Of a stretch of 40,507 nt of DNA, positions 17,426 to 25,781 are shown piece after piece. Position numbers and translations under genes: made by a program. The notes below the pieces were generated by a model that searched no databases, was not told where the DNA came from, and was given only the letters and a program-made list of their open reading frames with translations. Position 1 is the first letter of the stretch. Every line of letters starts with the position of its first letter. Where the stretch lies: contig CAADTP010000075.1 of assembly GCA_900751995.1 (NCBI GenBank), positions 1 to 40,507 on the forward strand, read 5' to 3'. The DNA is from Lachnospiraceae bacterium (lineage in GTDB: Bacteria > Bacillota > Clostridia > Lachnospirales > Lachnospiraceae).

Positions 17426-18562
17426 ATGAAAAGCGAAAAACAAAGCTTTCTGAAACGAAAGAATGTGATCATATCGTTCAAACGCTACGGCATTGATGCG
17501 ATGGGATCCATGGCACTGGGACTTTTTGCGTCACTGTTGATCGGTACGATCATCAATACGATCGGGCAGAATGTGTGTCCGGGAAGCTTCGTCTCAGAAA
17601 AACTTCTGGAGATCGGTGGTTATGCAACCAGTGTGACAGGTGCTGCAATGGCACTTGCAATCGGTCATGCCCTGCAGGCACCGCCGCTGGTCATGTATTC
17701 TTTATGTGCAGTAGGAGCAGCCTGCAATGCGATCGGTGGTTCCGGCGGCCCGCTGGCAGTGTTTTTTGTGGCTGTCATCACCTGTGAGATCGGAAAACTG
17801 GTTTCCAAGGAGACGAAGGTCGATATTATTGTGACACCGGCAGTGACTGTTATTGTCGGCGTGGTTCTTGCGATGCTTCTGGCTCCTGTATGCAAGAATG
17901 TGTGTGATGCCCTTGGCTCTTTTATCGGCTGGGCAACCGATCTAAAACCGTTCTGGATGGGAATCATCGTATCGGTGGTAGTTGGCGTGGTGCTGACCCT
18001 TCCGATCAGTTCGGCAGCGATCTGTGCTGCGATCGGAATCAGTGGAGGCGCGGTTCTTGCAGGCATCGCGGACGGAAGCGTGACGATGGAGGTCTGGAAC
18101 GGACTGGCACTGGCAGGCGGAGCGGCCACAGCGGGCTGCTGTGCACATATGCTGGGCTTTGCAATCTTAAGTTTTCCGGATAACGGGATCGGCGGATTTG
18201 TGGCTCAGGGGCTTGGAACGTCCATGCTTCAGGTTCCGAACCTTATGAAAAAACCGGTTCTCTGGCTTCCGCCGGTGATCACTTCTGCGATCACCGGTCC
18301 GATCGCAACCTGCGTGTTCCATATGCGCAACAATGGTCCGGCCATCTCCTCCGGAATGGGAACTTCCGGGCTGGTAGGCCCGATCGGCGTTATTACCGGC
18401 TGGACACAGATGCCGGAAGGTTATACCACGGGAGCAGCTGACTGGATTGGAATGATCCTGATCTGTTTTGTGCTGCCGCTGGCGATTACCTGGGCAATCG
18501 GTAAGGTTTTTCGTGCAAAAGGAATTATCAAACCAGGTGACCTCAAGATCGATCTTGGCTGA
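17426..18562 (+). CDS. PTS EIIC-like membrane permease (PTS_EIIC_2 family)
   Basis: This 378-residue integral membrane protein has many glycine/alanine-rich hydrophobic segments (about ten) separated by short loops. Segments such as YGIDAMGSMALGLFASLLIG, GGSGGPLAVFFVAVI and LVGPIGVITGW fit the PF13303 family of PTS sugar-specific EIIC-like proteins. No EIIA or EIIB domain is fused and none is adjacent, so a true phosphotransferase role is unproven; stand-alone members are common in Firmicutes. It is 40 bases after ppk, with a GAGGGG ribosome binding site and no clear promoter of its own, and is followed by a terminator. Confidence 0.8.
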   Translation: MKSEKQSFLKRKNVIISFKRYGIDAMGSMALGLFASLLIGTIINTIGQNVCPGSFVSEKLLEIGGYATSVTGAAMALAIGHALQAPPLVMYSLCAVGAACNAIGGSGGPLAVFFVAVITCEIGKLVSKETKVDIIVTPAVTVIVGVVLAMLLAPVCKNVCDALGSFIGWATDLKPFWMGIIVSVVVGVVLTLPISSAAICAAIGISGGAVLAGIADGSVTMEVWNGLALAGGAATAGCCAHMLGFAILSFPDNGIGGFVAQGLGTSMLQVPNLMKKPVLWLPPVITSAITGPIATCVFHMRNNGPAISSGMGTSGLVGPIGVITGWTQMPEGYTTGAADWIGMILICFVLPLAITWAIGKVFRAKGIIKPGDLKIDLG

Positions 18563-18582
18563 TTTTTCAAAGGGAATAAGTA

Positions 18583-18642
18583 AAAAGGAAACAGGTCTGC
18601 AGTGGGTTTTTACGGAAAAACAGGCCTGTTTTCTCCTTTTTT
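18583..18642 (+). terminator. Terminator after the PTS EIIC-like gene
   Basis: AAAAGGA plus AACAGGTCTG (about 18583-18599) pair with CAGGCCTGTT and TCCTTTT (18621-18640), with one wobble and a small internal bulge, followed by a T/A-rich tail. Confidence 0.75.
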
Positions 18643-18672
18643 AAAAAAATTTAAAAAAATTAAAAAAAGTAC

Positions 18673-18701
18673 TTGCATTTTTGAAAAGGCTGGTATATAC
18701 T
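18673..18701 (+). promoter_or_regulatory. Promoter of the tRNA-Glu pair
   Basis: TTGCAT (18673-18678) and TATACT (18696-18701) are separated by 17 nt. The start would be near 18708, where the first leader hairpin begins. Confidence 0.75.
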
Positions 18702-18707
18702 AAGCAA

Positions 18708-18729
18708 GTCGGTTGCGAACAGAACCGAC
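18708..18729 (+). other. 5' leader hairpin before the first tRNA
   Basis: GTCGGTT (18708-18714) pairs perfectly with AACCGAC (18723-18729). It is predicted to form at the very 5' end of the primary transcript, 12 nt before the mature tRNA. A weaker counterpart (CTGTCGG with CCGGCAG, about 18857-18884) precedes the second tRNA. Confidence 0.5.
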
Positions 18730-18741
18730 GAAGAGCAGTAA

Positions 18742-18813
18742 GGCCAGTTGGTCAAGGGGTTAAGACGTCGCCCTCTCACGGCGAAAACACGGGTTCGATT
18801 CCCGTACTGGCTG
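18742..18813 (+). tRNA. tRNA-Glu (anticodon CUC)
   Basis: A 72-nt cloverleaf is complete without the CCA. The acceptor GGCCAGT pairs with ACTGGCT (with a G-U at the first pair), the anticodon stem is TCGCC/GGCGA with loop CTCTCAC, and the T arm is ACGGG/CCCGT with loop TTCGATT. The anticodon CTC reads GAG. CCA is not encoded; CTT follows. Confidence 0.93.
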
Positions 18814-18894
18814 CTTAAGAAGTTCTTACTTCTTAAAACAAACTACATATACGATTCTGTCGGAGTGAGAGCATAGAACCGGCAGAGAGAGTAA

Positions 18895-18966
18895 GGCCAG
18901 TTGGTCAAGGGGTTAAGACGTCGCCCTCTCACGGCGAAAACACGGGTTCGATTCCCGTACTGGCTG
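18895..18966 (+). tRNA. tRNA-Glu (anticodon CUC), second identical copy
   Basis: The 72 nt are identical to the copy at 18742, and the flanking AGTAA before and CTT after are shared too. It lies 81 nt downstream in the same transcription unit, ahead of a strong terminator. Confidence 0.93.
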
Positions 18967-18970
18967 CTTC

Positions 18971-19004
18971 AAATAATCAGAGATTTCTCTGATTATTTTT
19001 TTTT
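18971..19004 (+). terminator. Terminator of the tRNA unit
   Basis: AATAATCAGAGA pairs perfectly with TCTCTGATTATT around a short loop, followed by a run of eight or more T. Confidence 0.9.
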
Positions 19005-19058
19005 CCAAAGATATGCTTTGTTCTACCTGTATTCCCAAAATTCTGTCAAAACTCTGTC

Positions 19059-19087
19059 TTGAAAATTGGAAACGGATAAGGTATGAT
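19059..19087 (+). promoter_or_regulatory. Promoter of the parE-parC operon
   Basis: TTGAAA (19059-19064) and TATGAT (19082-19087) are separated by 17 nt, about 45 bases before the coding start. Confidence 0.75.
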
Positions 19088-19137
19088 ATAGAACAAATGT
19101 TTGAATAGCAGACTCCGACTGGAGTATAAGAAAGGAA

Positions 19138-21075
19138 ATGAATATACCCATGGCAAAAAAGCAAACCTATGATGCTGGCAGTATCTCGGTTCTGGAAGGA
19201 CTGGAGGCAGTCCGGAAACGACCGGGTATGTATATTGGAAGTACGTCCCGTAAGGGATTGAATCATCTGATCTATGAGATTGTAGACAATGCAGTGGATG
19301 AGCATCTTGCCGGATACTGCAGTGAAATCCATGTGACACTGGAGAAGGATGGTTCCGCTACGGTGACAGATAACGGACGAGGAATTCCGGTAGACATGCA
19401 TGAGAAGGGAATGTCTGCGGAGAGATTGGTGTTTACGACGCTGCATGCAGGCGGTAAGTTTGACAATGTCGCATACAAGACCAGTGGAGGACTTCATGGC
19501 GTGGGTTCTTCTGTTGTCAATGCACTTTCGACATATCTGGATATCCGTATCAGCAGAGATGGATATGTACATCATGATCATTATGAGAGAGGAATCCCAA
19601 CCGTTGAGCTGGAGGAGGGACTTCTTCCGAAACTGGGAAGAACGAAATCGACAGGAACCTGCATTAATTTTCTTCCGGATCCGGAAATTTTTGAAAAAAC
19701 CCGTTTTTCTGCGACAGAGGTCAAAAGCCGCCTTCATGAAACCGCATACCTTAATCCGGCACTGACGATTTATTTTGAGGATTTGCGTGCAGCAGAGCCG
19801 GAGAAACTGGAATACCATGAACCGGAGGGAATCATCGGATACATCCGTGATCTGAACCGCAATTCGGAGGCACTGCATGAGCCGGTTTATCTGAAAGGCG
19901 AGACAGATGGTATCCAGGTAGAAGTGGCTTTTCAGTATACCAGTGATTTTCGTGAGAATGTTCTTGGTTTCTGTAATAATATTTACAATGCCGAGGGCGG
20001 AACACATCTGACCGGATTTAAAACAACGTTTACCACGGTGATGAACAATTATGCCCGTGAGATCGGTGTCCTCAAAGACAAAGACCCGAATTTTACAGGG
20101 GCTGATATCCGAAATGGAATGACTGCAGTTGTTTCCATTAAGCACCCTGCTCCGAGATTTGAAGGACAGACCAAGACAAAGCTCGACAATCAGGATGCAG
20201 CCAAGGCTACAGGCAAGGTTCTCGGGGAACAGCTGGTCCTTTATTTTGACCGGAATCTGGAAGCCCTCAAAGCCATTCTCTCCTGTGCAGAGAAGGCTGC
20301 CAAGATCCGAAAGACGGAAGAAAGAGCCAAGACGAATCTTCTGGTCAAACAGAAATATTCCTTTGACTCTAATGGCAAACTGGCAAACTGTGAGAAGAAA
20401 GATCCTTCTCAGTGTGAGATTTTTATCGTAGAGGGAGATTCTGCGGGCGGTTCTGCAAAGACAGCCAGAAACCGTAATTATCAGGCTATTCTTCCGATCC
20501 GCGGAAAGATTTTGAATGTTGAGAAAGCGACCATCGATAAGGTTCTTGCCAATGCGGAGATCAAAACCATGATCAATGCATTTGGATGCGGCTTTTCCGA
20601 AGGCTATGGCAATGATTTTGATATCAGTAAACTTCGCTATGACAAGATCGTGATCATGGCGGATGCCGACGTCGACGGTGCACATATCTCAACATTGCTC
20701 CTGACACTTTTTTATCGTTTTATGCCGGAGCTTATCTATGAGGGACATGTCTATATTGCGATGCCACCTCTTTATAAGGCAATGCCCAAAAAAGGACCGG
20801 AGGAATATCTCTACGACGATAAGGCACTGGAGAGGTATCGCAAGGATCATAAACCGGGAAGCTTTACTCTTCAGAGATATAAGGGTCTGGGTGAGATGGA
20901 TGCAGAACAGCTCTGGGAGACAACTCTGAACCCGGAGACAAGAAGAATGAAGCGTGTGGAGATCGAGGATGCGCGTCTGGCTTCCAGTGTGACAGAGATT
21001 CTTATGGGAAGCGAAGTACCTCCTCGTAAGGCATTTATTTATGAACACGCAGCAGATGCGGAACTGGATATTTAA
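19138..21075 (+). CDS. parE: Type IIA topoisomerase ATPase subunit (ParE/GyrB-like)
   Basis: This 645-residue protein is the ATPase/TOPRIM subunit of a gyrase or topoisomerase IV. The GHKL ATPase part has EIVDNAVDEHLAG, DNGRGIP and GGLHGVGSSVVNALS. The TOPRIM part has EGDSAGG from residue 432 and ADADVDGAH (Asp509, Asp511, Asp513), with QRYKGLGEMDAEQLWETT near the end. Length matches GyrB/ParE. Two starts are possible: ATG at 19138, and ATG at 19150 (MAKKQTYDAG), each with a Shine-Dalgarno-like site 13 nt upstream; the second gives the more usual N-terminus. The partner gene follows at 17 nt. The partner lacks a GyrA box, so topoisomerase IV (decatenation) is the better reading, but a second gyrase-like enzyme cannot be excluded. 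Confidence 0.88.
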   Translation: MNIPMAKKQTYDAGSISVLEGLEAVRKRPGMYIGSTSRKGLNHLIYEIVDNAVDEHLAGYCSEIHVTLEKDGSATVTDNGRGIPVDMHEKGMSAERLVFTTLHAGGKFDNVAYKTSGGLHGVGSSVVNALSTYLDIRISRDGYVHHDHYERGIPTVELEEGLLPKLGRTKSTGTCINFLPDPEIFEKTRFSATEVKSRLHETAYLNPALTIYFEDLRAAEPEKLEYHEPEGIIGYIRDLNRNSEALHEPVYLKGETDGIQVEVAFQYTSDFRENVLGFCNNIYNAEGGTHLTGFKTTFTTVMNNYAREIGVLKDKDPNFTGADIRNGMTAVVSIKHPAPRFEGQTKTKLDNQDAAKATGKVLGEQLVLYFDRNLEALKAILSCAEKAAKIRKTEERAKTNLLVKQKYSFDSNGKLANCEKKDPSQCEIFIVEGDSAGGSAKTARNRNYQAILPIRGKILNVEKATIDKVLANAEIKTMINAFGCGFSEGYGNDFDISKLRYDKIVIMADADVDGAHISTLLLTLFYRFMPELIYEGHVYIAMPPLYKAMPKKGPEEYLYDDKALERYRKDHKPGSFTLQRYKGLGEMDAEQLWETTLNPETRRMKRVEIEDARLASSVTEILMGSEVPPRKAFIYEHAADAELDI

Positions 21076-21092
21076 GGGAGGATGCACAAGTT

Positions 21093-23339
21093 ATGGAAAC
21101 AAAACAGGAAAATGTGATCCGTACAGACTATTCGGAGATTATGCAGAAATCATATATCGATTATGCCATGAGTGTTATTATTTCCCGTGCACTCCCGGAT
21201 GTAAGAGATGGCCTGAAGCCTGTACAGAGAAGAACCTTATATGATATGTATGAACTGGGGATCCGCTATGACCGCCCATATCGTAAATGTGCCCGTATTG
21301 TCGGAGATACAATGGGTAAATATCATCCGCACGGAGACAGTTCCATTTACGATGCTCTGGTCGTTATGGCACAGGATTTCAAAAAGGGCAGGACTCTGGT
21401 GGACGGACATGGAAATTTCGGTTCCATCGAGGGAGATGGTGCTGCAGCCATGCGTTATACGGAAGCCCGCCTGGAGAAACTGACACAGGAAGTTTTTCTT
21501 GGGGATCTTGACAAGAATGTTGTCGACTTTGTGCCGAACTTTGATGAGACGGAGAAAGAACCGTCGGTTCTTCCAGTCAAAATTCCGAATATCCTGGTGA
21601 ATGGTGCCGAAGGAATCGCGGTAGGTATGGCGACCAGCATCCCGCCTCATAACCTGGGAGAAGTGGCGGATGCGGTCAAGGCATATATGAAGGATAATAC
21701 GATCAGTATCAAGGGTCTGATGCGCTACATCAAGGGACCGGATTTCCCGACAGGTGGAATTGTCGTCAACAAGGATGAGCTTCACAAGATCTATGAGACG
21801 GGAACAGGTAAGATCCGACTTCGCGGCAAGGTGGAGGTCGAGAAACTCAAAGGCGGCAGGAAACAGCTTGTGATCACAGAGATCCCGTATACTATGATCG
21901 GGGCAAATATCGGTAAGTTTTTGAATGATATTGCATCTCTGATCGAGACAAGGAAGACAACGGACATCGTAGATATTTCAAACCAGTCTTCCAAGGAAGG
22001 AATCCGTATCGTACTGGAACTTAAGAAGGATACAGACGTAGAGAATCTTACCAATATGCTGTATAAGAAAACGCGTCTGGAGGATACTTTTGGCGTCAAT
22101 ATGCTTGCAGTGGCAGACGGAAGACCGGAAACCTTAAGCCTGAAGCAGATCATTGAGCATCATGTGGAATTCATGTTTGATGTGACGACCAGAAAATACA
22201 GAACTCTTCTGGCCAAAGAGCAGGAGAAGCAGGAAATCCAGGAGGGACTGATCAAAGCCTGTGATGTGATCGATCTCATTATCGAGATCCTGCGAGGAAG
22301 CAAAAACCGTGAACAGGTCAAGAAGTGTCTGGTGGATGGTGTGACAGAAGGAATCTGTTTCAAGACCAAAACCAGCGAAAAGGCGGCTTCAAAGCTCAGA
22401 TTCACAGAGAAACAGGCCGGTGCGATTCTGGATATGCGTCTGTATAAACTGATCGGACTGGAGATTGAGGCACTTCAGGCAGAATATCAGGAGACGATGA
22501 GGAACATTGCCCTGTACCAGGATATCCTGAACAATTATGATTCCATGGCGGCGGTGATCACCAGAGAACTGGATGCCATCAAGAAAGAATATGGAAGCAA
22601 ACGCCGTACTTCTGTTGAGAATGCAGAGGAAGCTGTCTATGAAGAGAAGAAGATGGAAGAGACAGAGGTCTGCTTCCTGATGGACCGCTTCGGTTATATG
22701 AAGCTGATAGACAAAAATGCCTATGAGCGAAACAAGGAAGCGGCGCATAATGAGAACCGCTGTGTGTTCCTATGCATGAACACGGACAAAATCTGCATCT
22801 TTACAGATAAAGGAAAGATGCACTCGATCAAGGCAGCAGATATTCCGCTGGTACGCTTCAGGGATAAGGGGACACCGGCAGATAATCTGAGTAATTATGA
22901 CAGCAGTCAGGAGCGGATGCTGTATGTTGCACCTCTCGGACAGATCCGTCAGGATCAGCTCTTGTTTGTGACCAGGGCTTCTATGTGCAAGCTTGTGGAG
23001 GGAACAGAATTTGATGTAGCCAAGAGAACGATCGCTGCCACGAAGCTTGCGCAGGATGATGAGCTTGTCTTTGTGGGAAGTGCAGGCGAAATGGAACAGG
23101 TAGTGTTCCAGAGCAATGGAGGATACTTCCTTCGTTTCCTGAAGCAGGAGATATCCACCGCCCGCAGAGCAGCACTGGGTGTACGTGGAATGAAGCTTGC
23201 ACAGGAAGATTATGTGGAGCATGCATATCTTCTCAGCGGTCATCAGGAGTACGCGATCTCTTATCATGACAGGGAATACCCGCTCAATAAAGTACGGCTT
23301 GGAAAGCGCGATACCAGGGGCATAAAACCAAGAAGTTAA
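21093..23339 (+). CDS. parC: Type IIA topoisomerase cleavage subunit (ParC/GyrA-like)
   Basis: This 748-residue subunit cuts and rejoins DNA. The catalytic tyrosine is Tyr122 (AAAMRYTEARL), the quinolone-resistance region reads YHPHGDSSIYDALVVMAQDF with serines at the usual target position, and the domain continues with HNLGEVADAV. The C-terminal beta-pinwheel part (about 510-748) is short and has no QRRGGKG-type GyrA box. Only a loosely similar ARRAALGVRGMK is seen. With the 748-residue length this favours ParC over GyrA (usually over 800). It lies 17 bases after parE behind GGGAGG. No terminator of its own is visible; the hairpin at 23404 may serve. Confidence 0.87.
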   Translation: METKQENVIRTDYSEIMQKSYIDYAMSVIISRALPDVRDGLKPVQRRTLYDMYELGIRYDRPYRKCARIVGDTMGKYHPHGDSSIYDALVVMAQDFKKGRTLVDGHGNFGSIEGDGAAAMRYTEARLEKLTQEVFLGDLDKNVVDFVPNFDETEKEPSVLPVKIPNILVNGAEGIAVGMATSIPPHNLGEVADAVKAYMKDNTISIKGLMRYIKGPDFPTGGIVVNKDELHKIYETGTGKIRLRGKVEVEKLKGGRKQLVITEIPYTMIGANIGKFLNDIASLIETRKTTDIVDISNQSSKEGIRIVLELKKDTDVENLTNMLYKKTRLEDTFGVNMLAVADGRPETLSLKQIIEHHVEFMFDVTTRKYRTLLAKEQEKQEIQEGLIKACDVIDLIIEILRGSKNREQVKKCLVDGVTEGICFKTKTSEKAASKLRFTEKQAGAILDMRLYKLIGLEIEALQAEYQETMRNIALYQDILNNYDSMAAVITRELDAIKKEYGSKRRTSVENAEEAVYEEKKMEETEVCFLMDRFGYMKLIDKNAYERNKEAAHNENRCVFLCMNTDKICIFTDKGKMHSIKAADIPLVRFRDKGTPADNLSNYDSSQERMLYVAPLGQIRQDQLLFVTRASMCKLVEGTEFDVAKRTIAATKLAQDDELVFVGSAGEMEQVVFQSNGGYFLRFLKQEISTARRAALGVRGMKLAQEDYVEHAYLLSGHQEYAISYHDREYPLNKVRLGKRDTRGIKPRS

Positions 23340-23345
23340 AAAATC

Positions 23346-23374
23346 CTTGCTTTTCGGGCTGTAAGGTGCTATGA
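23346..23374 (+). promoter_or_regulatory. Promoter of the rimP-nusA-infB operon
   Basis: TTGCTT (23346-23351) and TATGAT (23369-23374) are separated by 17 nt. It begins only seven bases after the parC stop. Confidence 0.7.
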
Positions 23375-23403
23375 TATAAATTAACATGATACAGGACAGG
23401 ATG

Positions 23404-23430
23404 AGAGTGGACTTCGGTCCACTCTTTTTG
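23404..23430 (+). terminator. Leader terminator/attenuator hairpin upstream of rimP
   Basis: AGAGTGGAC (23404-23412) pairs perfectly with GTCCACTCT (23417-23425) around a UUCG tetraloop, followed by a short T tract (TTTT, then GCG). It lies about 25 nt downstream of the predicted start and before rimP, so transcripts from that promoter must pass it. The short, interrupted T tract is what is expected of a weak, NusA-stimulated terminator. Confidence 0.7.
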
Positions 23431-23467
23431 CGAGATTGTCCAAATGTGTGAAAGGCAGGTGGAAAAT

Positions 23468-23932
23468 ATGAGCAGACGGGATGAATATGAACAGAAGGCA
23501 GAGGCAATGCTGGCACCGATCGTTGAGGAAGCAGGGTTTGAGCTTGTAGATGTGGAATATGTCAAGGAAGCAGGCAACTGGTATCTGAGAGGATATATCG
23601 ACAAACCGGGCGGAATCACGGTTAATGACTGCGAAGCAGTAAGCCGTAAGTTCAGCGATAAGCTGGATGAAGATGATTTTATCGAAGACAGCTATATTAT
23701 GGAAATCAGTTCCCCGGGTCTTGACAGACCTTTAAAGAAAGAAAAGGACTTTGCCAGAAGCATGGGTAAGCTGGTAGAAATCCGTACTTATCGTCCAATA
23801 GAAAAACAAAAGGAATTCTGTGGAATCTTAAATGCATATGATGATAACAGTGTGACGATCGAGGAGGATGGTACCTTACGCACATTTGATAAGAAAGACA
23901 TAGCCCTGATCCGGCTGGCAATTGAATTTTAG
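23468..23932 (+). CDS. rimP: Ribosome maturation factor RimP
   Basis: This 154-residue cytosolic protein helps mature the 30S subunit. The N-terminal alpha/beta domain has PIVEEAGFELVDVEYVKEAGNW and the family-typical DCEAVSRKFSDKLDEDD, then ISSPGLDRPLKKEKDF. The C-terminal SH3-like domain follows. The start at 23468 (MSRRDEYEQ) is chosen over the in-frame ATG at 23444 because AGGTGG lies five bases before it and nothing similar precedes 23444. It is first in the nusA-infB operon, the classical Firmicute position of ylxS/rimP. Confidence 0.93.
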   Translation: MSRRDEYEQKAEAMLAPIVEEAGFELVDVEYVKEAGNWYLRGYIDKPGGITVNDCEAVSRKFSDKLDEDDFIEDSYIMEISSPGLDRPLKKEKDFARSMGKLVEIRTYRPIEKQKEFCGILNAYDDNSVTIEEDGTLRTFDKKDIALIRLAIEF

Positions 23933-23994
23933 ATTACTGTTTCAGGAAACACGATACAGATATGCTTTGATAAAATGAGGAGGAAATTAAAAAA

Positions 23995-25182
23995 ATGAAC
24001 AAAGAGTTAATGGACGCTCTGAATGTCCTGGAAAAAGAAAAAAATATCAGCAAAGATACACTTCTGGGAGCAATCGAGCAGTCTCTGATCCAGGCATGTA
24101 AGAACCATTTCGGTAAAGCAGACAACGTACATGTAATGATCAATCCTGATACCTGTGACTTCAGCGTTTATGCTGAACGTGAGGTAAAGGAATTTGTAGA
24201 GGATCCGGCACTTGAGATTTCTCTTGCAGATGCACAGAACATCAATGCCAATGCAGAGCTTGGTGATGTGATCAAGGTTCAGATCCAGTCCAAGGAGTTT
24301 GGACGTATCGCAACACAGAATGCAAAGAACGTTATCCTTCAGAAGATCCGCGAGGAGGAACGCAAGGTTCTGTATGATCAGTACTATGGAATGGAGAAAG
24401 AAGTAGTAACAGGTATCGTACAGCGTATTATGGGCAAAAATGTCAGTGTAAATCTTGGTAAGGCAGATGCGATCCTGTCTGAGAAAGAGCAGGTCAGAGG
24501 AGAGGAATTCCAGCCGACAGAACGAATTAAAGTATACATTCTGGAAGTTAAGGATACACCTAAGGGACCACGTATCGAGGTTTCAAGAACACATCCGGGT
24601 CTTGTAAAGCGTCTCTTTGAATCCGAGGTTGCAGAAGTAAAGGATGGCACAGTCGAGATCAAGAGCATTGCCAGAGAAGCTGGTTCCCGTACCAAAATCG
24701 CTGTATGGAGCAATGATCCGGATGTTGATCCGGTCGGAGCATGCGTTGGTATGAACGGTGCGAGAGTAAACTCTGTTGTTGAGGAACTTCGCGGTGAGAA
24801 GATCGATATCATCAACTGGGATGAGAACCCGGCAATCCTGATCGAGAATGCATTAAGCCCGGCAAAGGTAATCGCAGTTATGGCAGATCCGGATGAGAAG
24901 ACTGCGCTGGTTGTAGTTCCGGATTATCAGCTCTCTCTTGCAATCGGTAAAGAAGGTCAGAACGCCCGTCTTGCAGCCCGTCTGACAGGCTTCAAGATCG
25001 ACATCAAGAGTGAGACACAGGCAAGAGAATCCGGCGACCTGTATGACTATGATGAGGAAGAAGAACTTGACGCAGAAGCTTCTGAGGAGACAGAGCCGGC
25101 AGCTGAGACAGAAGCTGAAGAAACTGAAACAGCTCTGGAAGAATCCAGCGAAACTTCCGAAGAAGAGACAACAGAAGAATAA
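23995..25182 (+). CDS. nusA: Transcription termination/antitermination factor NusA
   Basis: This 395-residue protein binds RNA polymerase and nascent RNA and modulates pausing and termination. An N-terminal polymerase-binding domain (1 to about 125) is followed by an S1 domain (EKEVVTGIVQRIMGKNVSV), then KH1 and KH2 (VGACVGMNGARVNSVVEEL; LAIGKEGQNARLAARLTGFK). The last 45 or so residues are a Glu-rich low-complexity acidic tail rather than the extra domains of E. coli NusA. It is preceded by GAGGAGG and a 62-nt spacer that contains a small perfect palindrome (TGTTTC/GAAACA, 23939-23952). If the hairpin at 23404 is NusA-sensitive, the gene controls its own operon. Confidence 0.95.
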   Translation: MNKELMDALNVLEKEKNISKDTLLGAIEQSLIQACKNHFGKADNVHVMINPDTCDFSVYAEREVKEFVEDPALEISLADAQNINANAELGDVIKVQIQSKEFGRIATQNAKNVILQKIREEERKVLYDQYYGMEKEVVTGIVQRIMGKNVSVNLGKADAILSEKEQVRGEEFQPTERIKVYILEVKDTPKGPRIEVSRTHPGLVKRLFESEVAEVKDGTVEIKSIAREAGSRTKIAVWSNDPDVDPVGACVGMNGARVNSVVEELRGEKIDIINWDENPAILIENALSPAKVIAVMADPDEKTALVVVPDYQLSLAIGKEGQNARLAARLTGFKIDIKSETQARESGDLYDYDEEEELDAEASEETEPAAETEAEETETALEESSETSEEETTEE

Positions 25183-25185
25183 TCT

Positions 25186-25467
25186 ATGAAGACAAAAAAT
25201 AAAATTCCGATGCGTCAGTGTACTGGCTGCAGAGAAATGAAAAGCAAAAAAGAAATGATCCGTGTGCTTAAGACACCGGAAGATAAGATCGTTCTTGATA
25301 CGACAGGCAGACAGAACGGAAGAGGTGCGTATGTATGTCCTTCTTCTGAATGCCTCGAGAAGGCGATCCGCAATCACGGAATCGAGCGGTCACTTAAGAC
25401 CGTGGTTCCACAGGAGGTCTACGAAGACCTGAAAAAGGAGTTAAGTAAGATTGAAAAACAACAATAA
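25186..25467 (+). CDS. rnpM: YlxR/RnpM family RNA-binding protein
   Basis: This small basic protein of 93 residues belongs to the YlxR (DUF448) family. It shows the diagnostic RQCTGCREMKSKKEMIRV and GRGAYVCPSSECLEKAI segments. In B. subtilis, YlxR, renamed RnpM, has been reported to bind RNase P RNA and modulate the enzyme. It starts three bases after nusA and its end overlaps the L7Ae-like gene. The RNase P RNA gene itself is about 20 kb upstream in the same window. Confidence 0.92.
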   Translation: MKTKNKIPMRQCTGCREMKSKKEMIRVLKTPEDKIVLDTTGRQNGRGAYVCPSSECLEKAIRNHGIERSLKTVVPQEVYEDLKKELSKIEKQQ

Positions 25468-25762
25468 AGTTTTGTCACTGCTGGGCCTTGCCACTAAAGC
25501 AGGCAAGGTTGCCAGTGGAGAATTTTCTACAGAGAAATCTGTAAAATCAGGAAGAGGATTCCTCGTTCTGGTTGCTGATGATGCATCACAGAATACGAAG
25601 AAGAAATTCCAGAATATGTGTGATTTTTACGAAGTACCGATTTATTTTATTGCAGATAAAGAGGAACTGGGCAAATTCTGCGGAAAAGAATTCCGCGCCA
25701 GCCTTGCGGTACAGGATGAAAACTTTGCAAAGGCAATGTTAAAGGAACTCCAGAAATTATAA
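25451..25762 (+). CDS. ylxQ: L7Ae/L30e-family RNA-binding protein (YlxQ)
   Basis: This 103-residue protein begins MKNNNKVLSLLGLATKAGKV, the typical N-terminus of YlxQ-type L7Ae proteins, and has LVADDASQNTKKKFQNMCDF. The family binds kink-turn RNA. Translation starts at TTG (25451), 10 bases after AAGGAG, inside the end of ylxR, with a 17-base overlap that implies coupling. Length is normal. Confidence 0.9.
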   Translation: MKNNNKVLSLLGLATKAGKVASGEFSTEKSVKSGRGFLVLVADDASQNTKKKFQNMCDFYEVPIYFIADKEELGKFCGKEFRASLAVQDENFAKAMLKELQKL

Positions 25763-25781
25763 ATCTGAAGGAGGGGTTCAT

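Noticed and set aside
18583..19004. Prophage or integrative element at the tRNA-Glu genes
   Set aside because: No integrase, att-like partial tRNA copy or phage gene is present; both tRNA copies are complete and sit between ordinary chromosomal genes.
18913..20685. Minus-strand open frame of 590 codons opposite the second tRNA and parE
   Set aside because: It crosses a tRNA and a terminator, and its translation has no domain; the plus strand encodes a complete type IIA topoisomerase subunit.
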